Shown piece by piece: positions 42,815 through 50,841 of a stretch of 64,000 nt of DNA (its first letter is position 1; each line of letters begins with the position of its first letter). This DNA comes from an uncultured Streptomyces sp. GTDB taxonomy: Bacteria; Actinomycetota; Actinomycetes; Streptomycetales; Streptomycetaceae. The position numbers and the translations under genes are program-made. The notes under the pieces were generated by a model. It did no database searches, was not told the origin of the DNA, and worked only from the letters and a program-made list of their open reading frames with translations. The stretch spans positions 1 through 64,000 of the forward strand of contig NZ_CANLBS010000026.1 in NCBI RefSeq assembly GCF_947488945.1, given 5' to 3'.

Positions 42815-43384
42815 TCAGAGGGGGGCGATGATCAGGGTGTTGAGGATGCTGTTGGTGTCGCTGAGGCCGGTGGTGGAGCAAGCGGTCAGGTTGAGGTTGG
42901 GTTCGACGGTGGTCTGGGTGGCCGTCTGTCCGATGCCGAGGCCGGCGGTGACCGCGCCGACGGAGATGACGGTGACGGTGCCGTCGGCGGCCCGTGCGGC
43001 GGTGACGGCCGGGTAGGTGACCGTGCTGGAGGCGCCGGTGTTCCAGTGGTAGGTGATGGTGCGGGCCGGCAGGGTGAGCGGCGTCTGGACCGACAGCAAA
43101 CAGCTGGTGGTGACGGTGCGGGTGCTGGTGCTGGAGGCGCTGCTGATGCCGCCGAGCAGGGAGAGGCAGCTGAAGTTCTCGCTGATGTCCAGCTGGTGCG
43201 CCTGGGAGGTGTTGGTGAGCGGGGGCGTGTAGTGGGTGTTCCGGCTCCCGGTCAGGCACGTGACGTCGATCGGGGTCGCGTGCGCGGTGGACGGCAGCGC
43301 GATGGTGCCGGCCAGTCCCAGGAGCAGGCTGGAGGCGAGCATCGCGATCTTCCGCGTGCGCGTCATGGGATTCGCGGTTCGCAT
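42815..43384 (-). CDS. Secreted four-cysteine protein (family member 3)
   Basis: 189 aa from the ATG at 43384 with AAGGAC upstream. The signal is SSLLLGLAGTIALPSTAHA. Cysteines occur in DVTCLTGS, NFSCLSLLGG, TTSCLLS and LTACSTT; the shared core is ITYHWNTGASSTV. The N-terminal YTPPLTNTSQ resembles YDPPITTTAA of member 1. It ends in a hydrophobic strand like its relatives. Confidence 0.82.
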   Translation of the reverse strand: MRTANPMTRTRKIAMLASSLLLGLAGTIALPSTAHATPIDVTCLTGSRNTHYTPPLTNTSQAHQLDISENFSCLSLLGGISSASSTSTRTVTTSCLLSVQTPLTLPARTITYHWNTGASSTVTYPAVTAARAADGTVTVISVGAVTAGLGIGQTATQTTVEPNLNLTACSTTGLSDTNSILNTLIIAPL

Positions 43385-43635
43385 CGTGGGTCCTTCTGTC
43401 GGCTGTCGGGGAGACAACGGCGTGCATCACAGTGGCTGGTCTTTGCCTTCACGAGCAGCCCACCCGCCGGGCCTGATGCGTGGCGGGCGATTCCGGTAGG
43501 CGGGGGAAGGAGGCGCGGGCGGGTCGGATGGTCTGCTGCTTCCAGGCCCGAGGCTCTCTGTGGAGCGACGGGGGGGTGGAGCGGTGCCGGTGGTGGGGTG
43601 CCGGCGCGGCCCCGGGGGTTCGGTGGGGGGCGGAT

Positions 43636-44496
43636 TCAGCAGAGGATCACCAGAGAGGTGACGGCGGTGCAGGATCCGCTGCTGGTGTTGTTGGCGGGGA
43701 CGGGATCGGCCGTGGTGGCGGTGGCGGTGGTGGAGACGGGGAGGGCGCCGAGGGAGAGCAGGCTGAGCTGGGCGGTGTACGTGTAGGCGGTGGTCTGGCC
43801 GGTGGCCAGGGTGGGTGCGGTGCACGTGACGGTCTTGGCGGTGGCATTGAAGGTGCAGGCGCCGGGGAGCCCGGTCACGCCGCTCACCTGGGCGGGCAGG
43901 GTCGTAGTGAGGTTGACGCCGCCGGCGGTGTCGGGGCCGTTGTTGGTGACCTGGGCAGTGACACTGATGGTGCTTCCCACGGCGGAGCCGGTGAGGGCCG
44001 TACCGGAGGACAGATCGGCCTGGGGGGCGGCGGTCACGGTGACCGTGGGACCGGGCCGGAGGAAGTTCGTGCCGGAGATGTCGGCGGAGCCGTAGTAGAG
44101 GTCGAACTCGCCCGCGGGGGTGCCGGGATCCACCCGCAGGGTCAGGGAGCCGGACTTCGTTGTGGGAGCCGTCGAGCCGCCCACCGGGACGAAGTACTCG
44201 GTGGCGAGTTCGCCGCAGGCAGAGACATTGCCGGTACAGGAGACGAGCGAGGTGAAGTCCGGCAACTCTCCGAGTGCGGAGTCCTTCACACTGAAGATCA
44301 CCCGCCTGTTGGCGCCGGCGGGCAGGTCGATGGTGTAGTCGACGGTGAAGGTCTCCCCCGCCACGACGGTGGAGGGGGTGGCGGTGACGGTGTCGGCGGC
44401 GTGAGCCTGGCCAGGTACTGCCATGATCATGAGGGCGGCCATGAGGGCCGTCATCAAGCCGGCCAGAAACCGGTCTCTGGGAAACGTGAAGCGCAT
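43636..44496 (-). CDS. Secreted DUF11-repeat protein
   Basis: 286 aa from the ATG at 44496. A signal peptide (FLAGLMTALMAALMIMAVPG, QAHA) leads a first beta domain (ADTVTATPSTVVAGETFTVD, ANRRVIFSV) and a DUF11-type domain (STISVTAQVTNNGPDTAGGV, SGVTGLPGACTFNATAKTVT, PVPANNTSSG). DUF11 repeats are cell-surface Ig-like folds. The chain ends in a short hydrophobic strand, as in the smaller secreted proteins downstream. It is the first of four same-strand exported products. Confidence 0.82.
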   Translation of the reverse strand: MRFTFPRDRFLAGLMTALMAALMIMAVPGQAHAADTVTATPSTVVAGETFTVDYTIDLPAGANRRVIFSVKDSALGELPDFTSLVSCTGNVSACGELATEYFVPVGGSTAPTTKSGSLTLRVDPGTPAGEFDLYYGSADISGTNFLRPGPTVTVTAAPQADLSSGTALTGSAVGSTISVTAQVTNNGPDTAGGVNLTTTLPAQVSGVTGLPGACTFNATAKTVTCTAPTLATGQTTAYTYTAQLSLLSLGALPVSTTATATTADPVPANNTSSGSCTAVTSLVILC

Positions 44497-44844
44497 GGTG
44501 TGCACGGTCTCGGCTCCTTGGGTGCGGCGTAGGTGGCGGGCAGCCGGGGGTCGGGGCGGCGGCACTCGCCGGCAGAGCGCACACGCGCCGTGCCCTCGCG
44601 GGGCTCACGGGCGGCCGCTCTCGTCGTCCGGCGGACAGTGACCGGCCCCGGGGATCCGACCGCGCGAACCAGGGCGGCCAGTCGGCATCGGTGGGCGGTT
44701 GCCTTGTGACACCAGCATCATCAGTTCGCTCGGACACCGGTGCCATAGCCCTTCAGGAGGGGCGCGCACACTCCTCCGCACGAGCGCGTGGGGGCGCGCA
44801 GATCAGCGCCCCGTGTGCGGCTTTCACACGGGACGCACGGCGGG
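44497..44844. other. Intergenic upstream of DUF11 gene and IS remnant
   Basis: No gene is supported here. It should contain the promoter of the secreted-protein run on the minus strand, but no clear -35/-10 pair was identified. Transposase homology begins at about 44845. Confidence 0.4.
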
Positions 44845-45447
44845 ATGGCGGCCGTGGCGAAATCACCGGCAGGTGATCAACGGGGTGTTGTGGCGGTTGC
44901 GGGCCGGTGCCCCGTGGCGTGACCTGCCGGAACGCTACGGGCCGTGGCAGACGGCTTACGAGCGGTTCGCCCGCTGGGAAGCGGACGGTACTTGGGCCCG
45001 TCTGCTCGAACAGGTCCAGGTCCTCGATGACTCCGTCGGAGCCGTGGAGTGGACGGTGTCGGTGGACTCCACGATCAACCGGGCCCATCAGCACGCCGCC
45101 GGCGCCCGAAAAAAGCGGCGGCAGCGGGGGACGAACTGGAGGATCCGGCACGCGTGTCGGCTGGCCAGGCGCTGGGCCGGTCCTGCGGCGGGCTGACCAC
45201 GAAGATCCATCTCGCCTGCGACGGCCGGGGCCTGCCCCTGGCCGTCGTCGTCACGCCCGGCAACGTGAACGATTCCACCGTTTCGACACGGTCATGGACG
45301 AGCTGAGGGTGCCCCGGACCGGTGCCGGGCGGCCCCGCCGCAGGCCCGATGCAGTCATCGCGGACAAGGCGTACTCGTCCCGCGCGATTCGTCAGGTCCT
45401 GCGCAGGCGAGGCCTTCAGGCCGTGATCTCGGAGCGGGCCGACCAGA
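44845..45447 (+). pseudogene. IS5-family transposase remnant
   Basis: Homology begins at WRNHRQVINGVLWRLRAGAP (N terminus missing) and runs APWRDLPERYGPWQTAYERF, VEWTVSVDSTINRAHQHAAG. It then shifts frame to LGRSCGGLTTKIHLACDGRG and LAVVVTPGNVND, and shifts again to MDELRVPRTGAGRPRRRPDA, VIADKAYSSRAIRQVLRRRG and QAVISERADQ, where it stops abruptly at an IS110 fragment. The DDE residues are split over frames, so it is inactive. Confidence 0.85.
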
Positions 45448-45454
45448 CGAACAG

Positions 45455-45907
45455 CGCCGGACTCTGGAATCCCAGATCAACACCCTGCTGGAGGCCCACC
45501 CTCTTTCCCAGGTCCTGACCTCGATGCCCGGCGTCGGTGTCAGGACCGCCGCAGTCCTGCTGACCACCGTCGGCGACGGCACCAGCTTCCCCACCGCCGC
45601 CCACCTCGCCTCCTACGCAGGCCTCGCCCCGACCACCCGGCAGTCCGGAACCTCGATCCACGGCGAACACGCACCACGCGGCGGAAACCGGCAGCTCAAA
45701 CGCGCGATGTTCCTCTCCGCCTTCGCCTGCATGAACGCCGACCCGGCATCCCGGGTCTACTACGACAAGCAACGAGCCCGCGGCAAAACCCACACCCAAG
45801 CCCTCCTCCGCCTCGCCCGCCAACGCATAAGCGTCCTGTTCGCCATGCTCCGCGACGGCACCTTCTACGAATCCCGGACCCCGAAGAACGTCGAACTCGC
45901 CGCCTAA
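45455..45907 (+). pseudogene. IS110-family transposase, C-terminal fragment
   Basis: About 150 codons in one frame from ESQINTLLEAHPLSQVLTSM through PGVGVRTAAVLLTTVG, LASYAGLAPTTRQSGTSIHG and GGNRQLKRAMFLSAFACMNA, the Transposase_20 part of IS110 proteins. The N-terminal DEDD domain is missing. It is joined end to end with the IS5 remnant, which suggests one element inserted into the other before both decayed. Confidence 0.88.
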
Positions 45908-46134
45908 CCCACCACCCGAACCACCCCAAACCCGCCAGGGATGCCTTGACGAACGACATAGAGGCACCCCCCGCTCCGGACCAGCCGGAACTGGGGCAGC
46001 CGTCGGCGCGGGACGGGGAACACGGAGCGTGCCCTGTGTCGCGGCCGGCGGGGGCGGTGGTCGGGAACGGCGGCACCACCCCAGGGTCCGGGGGCGGGTG
46101 CCGGCCGTCGTCGGGCAGGCGCAGGGCCTTATGG
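45908..46134. other. Intergenic after IS110 fragment
   Basis: No gene supported; the short frames do not resemble proteins. It leads into repeat copy B. Bases 46253-46341, between copy B and the LacI gene end, also hold nothing recognisable. Confidence 0.4.
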
Positions 46135-46252
46135 GCCTTACCGGGTCCCGGATGTCCGTTTGCCGTAGCGCCCTTCTGCGGGGCCTTCACCGATCGGCGC
46201 TGGCTTGAAAAGGCCGACCCCTTACGGGAGGCCCGGTGATCCCGGTGGGCGC
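46135..46252. repeat. Dispersed intergenic repeat, copy B
   Basis: Partner of 3271-3396 in the same orientation, with the same conserved blocks and small indels. It lies 90-210 bases downstream of the LacI gene's stop. Confidence 0.7.
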
Positions 46253-46341
46253 GGTACCCGACGCCTGCCCTTTCCGGCTCGGCTGACGCCCGGCAGGCGA
46301 CGCGGGAGGTCAAACCGGCCGGCCACGCCTCGCTCCCGTCG

Positions 46342-47403
46342 TCACGCGCCTTCACCCTCGTCACCGGACAACGGGGACGGTGCCGGGCCCGTACTGCCTC
46401 TAGGGACGAGCTCCACAGGCAGGACCACGTGGCGCCCCCGGTACGCCTCGGGGTCGTGGATCACGCGGTGGGCCAGCTCCGCCGCCGCCTCGCCCAGCCG
46501 GCGGGCGGGCTGCGCCATCGTGGAGAGGTCCCACGGCTCGGACATCGCGTGACCGTCGAAGCCGAGGATCGACATCCGTTGCGGCACTGGGACGTTGACC
46601 CCGCGCAGCACCGTGAGGAGCCTGAAGGCGATGTCGTCCGTCTCGGCGAAGATCGCCGTGGGAGGCTCCGCGAGGCTGAGCAGCCGCCCCACCGCCGCTT
46701 CCAGACTCGGTCCCTGCCACTCGGCGACATGGCGGACGAGGTCGTCGTCCCGCTCGATACCCGCCTCCGCCAGGGCGGTGCGATAGCCGTCGAGGCGGGC
46801 CCTGCTGCTCCAGGCGAATCCCGAGGCGTCCGCGGGCTCCAGGTAGGCGATGCGCCGGTGGCCCAGGTTGAGCAGATAGCGGGTGCCGCGCTGGGCGGCC
46901 TCCACGTCGTCCACGTAGACGCCGGCTCTGCCTTGTTCGTGCTGACTGACGAAAACCAGCGGCATGCCCAGGTCATCCAGGCGCGCGCGCTCCTCGGGAG
47001 AGAGCGCGAAGCTGACGACGAGCAGGGCGTCGGCGTTGCGGCGGGCCGGCAGACGGTCGAAGAACTGTGCGCGCTGCTCGGCGGTGGTGACGCTGTAGAC
47101 CAGCATGTCCAGGCCGACCGCGTTCAGCGCGGGCGCCATACCGGCCAGCGCCGCGCCCAGGAACCAGGAGTCGAGGTTGGGCACGAGCACGGCGACACGC
47201 CCCGTACGCCCCGTGACCAAACTGGACGCGCTGCGCGAGATCGCGAACGACAGCTCGCGCGCCGCCTTTTCGACGCGCGCCCGGGTCTCCGGGGACACCG
47301 TCGACAGACCGCGCAGCGTGCGCGAGACGGTCGAGGGCGAGACTCCGGCCCTCTGGGCGACATCCGCCAGCGTGGCGCCCCTCACTGCGGATTCACCGAC
47401 CAT
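46342..47403 (-). CDS. LacI-family regulator of alpha-glucoside genes (AglR-like)
   Basis: 353 aa from the ATG at 47403. The HTH is ATLADVAQRAGVSPSTVSRT with the hinge helix following. The sugar-binding part includes GRVAVLVPNLDSWFLGAAL, YLLNLGHRRIAYLEP and MSILGFDGHAMSEPWDLSTM. It is divergent from the sugar transporter operon, and two 14-bp dyads in the 164-base gap are its likely operators. Effector probably the imported alpha-glucoside. The ribosome site is weak, fitting low expression. Confidence 0.9.
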   Translation of the reverse strand: MVGESAVRGATLADVAQRAGVSPSTVSRTLRGLSTVSPETRARVEKAARELSFAISRSASSLVTGRTGRVAVLVPNLDSWFLGAALAGMAPALNAVGLDMLVYSVTTAEQRAQFFDRLPARRNADALLVVSFALSPEERARLDDLGMPLVFVSQHEQGRAGVYVDDVEAAQRGTRYLLNLGHRRIAYLEPADASGFAWSSRARLDGYRTALAEAGIERDDDLVRHVAEWQGPSLEAAVGRLLSLAEPPTAIFAETDDIAFRLLTVLRGVNVPVPQRMSILGFDGHAMSEPWDLSTMAQPARRLGEAAAELAHRVIHDPEAYRGRHVVLPVELVPRGSTGPAPSPLSGDEGEGA

Positions 47404-47447
47404 GCGCTGGACGCTAACACAACAATCACCTCGCACCGCTAACCACT

Positions 47448-47461
47448 TGGCAGCGCTGTCA
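47448..47461. promoter_or_regulatory. LacI-type operator O1
   Basis: TGGCAGCGCTGTCA, one base off the perfect palindrome O2, lies 45 bases upstream of the regulator start. Suggests autoregulation. Confidence 0.75.
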
Positions 47462-47497
47462 TCATGTATTTCCACTATATGCAGGCGACTGTGACCA

Positions 47498-47539
47498 TTG
47501 ACACGACTCATGAACCTCCCTAGCGTGACAGCGCTGTCA
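47498..47539 (+). promoter_or_regulatory. Promoter and operator O2 of the sugar operon
   Basis: TTGACA (47498-47503), 17 bases, TAGCGT (47521-47526) form a sigma-70-type promoter. The perfect palindrome TGACAGCGCTGTCA (47526-47539) begins on the last -10 base, where repressor would block initiation. Confidence 0.82.
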
Positions 47540-47567
47540 TTCGACAGCCCAAGGGAGGGAGTGCGCC

Positions 47568-48896
47568 ATGACCCTGGACCGCAGAGCACTGCTGACGAGC
47601 GCTGCGGGCGTCGCCGCGGCGGGTCTGCTGGGCGGGTGTGGAGGGAAGGACCTCGACGACCTGCTCACGCAGGCCGCGACCGTCCCCCGAGAACCGGCCC
47701 GGCTGACCTGGTGGGTTTCCGAGATCCCCTCCCGGCGGGGCGCCGTCGTCGCGGATCTGATCATCCGTGCCTTCGAGCGGCGGCACCCTCTCGTCCGCGT
47801 CTCGAAGATCAACGCCCTGTCCACCTCGGACGGCAACCGCAGCGCCATCGCCACCCAGCTCGCCGGCGGGTCCCCCCAGCCCGACGTGTATCTGGGCGAC
47901 ACGACCTGGCCCGCGCAGTTCGGCCACGCCTCGCTCGCACTGCCAGTGGAGACGCTGCTTCCCAGCGGCTTCTGGGACGCCTTTCCGGCTGCCCTGCGTG
48001 ACAGCTCCACGTTCGGTGGCAGCGCCTACGCGGTTCCGTTCTTCACCGACAGCACCTATCTCTTCTACCGCAAGGACCTCCTCGCCAAGCACGGGCTGCG
48101 CACCCCGCGCAGCTGGGAGGAGCTGCTGCACACCTCCCGCACGGTGCAGAGGGCCGGCGACGTGGAGACCGGGTTCCTGTGGCAGGCCGGGGTCTCCGAG
48201 TCGCTGACGGCCAACGTCACCGAATTCCTCGCCGACGCGGGCGCCGAGGTCCTGGACGCGCGGGGCAGGGCCGTACTGGGCGGGGCCGAGGCGGAGCGGG
48301 CCTTCTCGCTCATGGCCGACTTCACCGCACACGGAGTCTCGCCCCGCACCGTGGCCACGTACAAGGAGTCGGACTCGCAGGACGCCTTCGCCAACGGGCG
48401 CGGGCTGTTCCTGCGCAACTGGTCGTACGCCTGGGTCAATGCGAGCAATCCGAAGGTCTCCCGTGTCAGTGGCAGGATCGCGGCCACGCCGCGTCCGGGC
48501 TTCGATGGGACCGGCCGGTCCGGTGTCTCCTGCGCGGGCGGCTGGAGCAATTTCGTCAACCCCAGCTCCCAGGAACTGGGTGCCGCCGTGGAGTTCGCCC
48601 GGTTCTGCGCCGGGAGCGAGGTGCAGCGCCTCCTCGCCCGGGAGGCCGGCGTCATCCCTGCGATGACCTCGGTGCTGAGCGGCCCTCAGGCGCGTGCGGC
48701 GGGCGACCCGACGGTCCTGCGCGCGGCTGACCTGCGACTCGTCGCCCGGCCCGTGCAGACCCCGTACTACCCGCAGGTCAGCAAGGCGCTGTACACCCCG
48801 GCGAACGCGGTCGTACGCGGCAGCCTCTCACCCGCGGCCGGTGTCCGCGCCGCACGCGAGGGGCTGCGTACGGCCCTGGAAGGAAAAGCGCTGTGA
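47568..48896 (+). CDS. Sugar ABC transporter solute-binding lipoprotein (AglE-like)
   Basis: 442 aa from the ATG at 47568 (AGGGAGGG upstream). A lipoprotein signal (RRALLTSAAGVAAAGLLGGC) anchors it outside the membrane. The body is a type 1 carbohydrate-binding protein: LTWWVSEIPSRRGAVVADLI, QLAGGSPQPDVYLGDTTWPA, YAVPFFTDSTYLFYRKDLL. It would capture alpha-glucosides such as maltose, trehalose or sucrose. First gene of the operon; its stop overlaps the next start by 4 bases. Confidence 0.92.
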   Translation: MTLDRRALLTSAAGVAAAGLLGGCGGKDLDDLLTQAATVPREPARLTWWVSEIPSRRGAVVADLIIRAFERRHPLVRVSKINALSTSDGNRSAIATQLAGGSPQPDVYLGDTTWPAQFGHASLALPVETLLPSGFWDAFPAALRDSSTFGGSAYAVPFFTDSTYLFYRKDLLAKHGLRTPRSWEELLHTSRTVQRAGDVETGFLWQAGVSESLTANVTEFLADAGAEVLDARGRAVLGGAEAERAFSLMADFTAHGVSPRTVATYKESDSQDAFANGRGLFLRNWSYAWVNASNPKVSRVSGRIAATPRPGFDGTGRSGVSCAGGWSNFVNPSSQELGAAVEFARFCAGSEVQRLLAREAGVIPAMTSVLSGPQARAAGDPTVLRAADLRLVARPVQTPYYPQVSKALYTPANAVVRGSLSPAAGVRAAREGLRTALEGKAL

Positions 48897-49900
48897 GTTC
48901 AGTACAGCAGACGAGGACAGCGACGAGGACAGCGGTGACGGCGACGACCGGCCGTACCGGCGACGCACCGCCCCGGTCCCGGGGGTACCCGAAGAGCGCG
49001 CCCCCAGGCTTCGCCGCCCGCCGTCGCGCCCGCACCGGGTGGCTGTTCGCCTCCCCCGCTCTCCTGGTCATCGCGGCGGTGACGGTCTTCCCCGTCGTCT
49101 TCTCGCTGGTGCTGTCTTTCTGCGAGGTCCGGCTGGAGTACGGCGGCCTGCGGATCGGCTCGCCCACCCTCGCGCACTACGAAACGCTTCTGACGCACTC
49201 CGAGTGGTACAGGGCACTCGCGTTCACGCTGGGCTTCACCGTCGTCTCGGTCTTCATCGAGCTGGTCCTCGGGACGCTCACAGCGCTCGTCCTGGAACGG
49301 CTCGGTGCTGCCCGCGGGTGGATCCTCGCCCTGCTCCTGCTGCCGTGGGCGCTGATCAACGTGGTCGCGGCGCAGCTGTGGTCGTATCTCTTCAACGGCA
49401 CCTACGGCGCGGTGACCTGGCTCTGCGAGCAACTGCTCGGCACCCGGCCCGACATCCTCGGTGAACCGGTGCCCGCGATGGCGGCGATGGTCGCCGTCGA
49501 CGTGTGGAAGACGACGCCGTTCGTCGCGATTGTCGTGCTCGCCGGTCTGATGCTGATCCCGGGCGACGTCTACGAGGCCGCCGAGATCGACGGGGCGAGC
49601 GCCTGGACGACGTTCTGGAGGGTCACGCTGCCGCAGCTGCGGCCCATCGTCGCCATCGCGGTCCTCTTCCGCATCCTGCAGGCGTTCGGGATCTTCGACC
49701 TGCCGTTCGTCCTGACCCAGGGCGGCCCGGGGACGGCCACCCAGTCGGTCGCGATGCTGGGGTACCGGATCCTGTTCCAGAACCTCGACTTCGGGGGTGG
49801 TGCCGCCGTCGCGATCACCACCGCCGCCATCGTCCTGGCCTGCTGCCTGTTGTTCCTGCGCGTCTTCCGTGCCCAAGCCGACGAGGAGGGGCGGGCATGA
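48893..49900 (+). CDS. Sugar ABC permease (AglF/MalF-like)
   Basis: 335 aa from a GTG at 48893. A ~40-residue Thr/Arg-rich cytoplasmic tail precedes six membrane helices. The EAA loop is MLIPGDVYEAAEIDGASAWT with FWRVTLPQLRPI, which docks the ATPase. LPFVLTQGGPGTATQS is typical of MalF-type subunits. No ATP-binding gene is in this operon, as is usual in Streptomyces, where a shared MsiK-type ATPase serves many sugar importers. Confidence 0.92.
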   Translation: MSSVQQTRTATRTAVTATTGRTGDAPPRSRGYPKSAPPGFAARRRARTGWLFASPALLVIAAVTVFPVVFSLVLSFCEVRLEYGGLRIGSPTLAHYETLLTHSEWYRALAFTLGFTVVSVFIELVLGTLTALVLERLGAARGWILALLLLPWALINVVAAQLWSYLFNGTYGAVTWLCEQLLGTRPDILGEPVPAMAAMVAVDVWKTTPFVAIVVLAGLMLIPGDVYEAAEIDGASAWTTFWRVTLPQLRPIVAIAVLFRILQAFGIFDLPFVLTQGGPGTATQSVAMLGYRILFQNLDFGGGAAVAITTAAIVLACCLLFLRVFRAQADEEGRA

Positions 49901-50745
49901 GCCGCCACGTCCCGCGCACAGGCGTGCGCCGTTACGTCAATGCCGTCAACCTCGGCGGGCTGGTGATCGCCGTGTGCGCCACGCTGCCCCTGATCTGGAT
50001 GGCGTCCGCCTCCCTGAAGGGGCCCGGCGAGATCAGCGCGACGCCGCCCTCGCTGCTGCCGTCCCCTCCCACCCTCGGCAACTACGAGACGGCGTTCTCC
50101 CGGAACGGCATCGGCCACTACTTCCTCAACAGCGTCGTCGTGGCCTGTTGCTCGACGGTGCTGATCCTGTCCCTGGCGTTCTTCGCCGGTTACGCCCTCG
50201 CCCGGCTGCCTTTGCGCGGCCGCGGGGCCATCATGACAGCGCTGCTGATGCTGTCGGTCTTCCCGCCGATCGCCCTGCTCGTGCCACTGTTCCTCATGGA
50301 GCGTCAGGCAGGGCTGCTCAACAGCTACCCGGGGCTCATCATCCCGTACGTGGCACTGAATCTGCCGTTCGCGATCTGGATCATGCGCAACTACCTCAGC
50401 GGCATCCCGGGGGAACTGGAGGAGGCCGCGGCCATCGACGGTGCCGGCCCGCTGCGCACCGCCGTGACGGTGATCCTGCCGCTGGCCCGGCCGGGGATGT
50501 TCACGGCCGGGGTGTTCTCCTTCACCGCGACCTGGTCGGAATTCCTGCTCGCGCTCACCTTCAACGGCTCCGACGACCGGCGCACCGTCTCCGTCGGCAT
50601 CGCCCTGTTCACCAGCCAGTACCAGGTGCCGTACGGGGTGATCTTCGCCGGCGCGATGGTCGCCACCGTGCCGATCGCGGTCCTGGTGCTGATCTTCCGC
50701 CGGTCCGTCGTCTCCGGCATGACCACCGGCGCGGTGAAGGGCTGA
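49897..50745 (+). CDS. Sugar ABC permease (AglG/MalG-like)
   Basis: 282 aa; the ATG overlaps the previous stop by 4 bases. Six membrane helices and the EAA motif SGIPGELEEAAAIDGAGPLR mark the MalG-type subunit. WIMRNYLSG precedes it, and TATWSEFLLALTFNG is the family's last-helix block. Confidence 0.92.
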   Translation: MSRHVPRTGVRRYVNAVNLGGLVIAVCATLPLIWMASASLKGPGEISATPPSLLPSPPTLGNYETAFSRNGIGHYFLNSVVVACCSTVLILSLAFFAGYALARLPLRGRGAIMTALLMLSVFPPIALLVPLFLMERQAGLLNSYPGLIIPYVALNLPFAIWIMRNYLSGIPGELEEAAAIDGAGPLRTAVTVILPLARPGMFTAGVFSFTATWSEFLLALTFNGSDDRRTVSVGIALFTSQYQVPYGVIFAGAMVATVPIAVLVLIFRRSVVSGMTTGAVKG

Positions 50746-50758
50746 CCGGGCCCCGTAC

Positions 50759-50787
50759 AGCGTGACGGCCGGTCCGGCCGTCACGCT
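50759..50787 (+). terminator. Intra-operon hairpin before GH13 gene
   Basis: A 12-bp GC stem with a short loop (50759-50770 with 50776-50787) lies 14 bases after the permease stop and 55 bases before the GH13 start. It may reduce read-through or protect the upstream transcript's 3' end. Confidence 0.65.
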
Positions 50788-50841
50788 CCTGACTTCCGCA
50801 CATCCGAACCCCGTCCTGGGCGCAGCCCGAGAGGTACACAC

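Noticed and set aside
45946..46239. Possible 97-codon gene after the IS110 fragment
   Set aside because: Runs through the non-coding repeat copy B, which does not keep the frame in copy A; no family.
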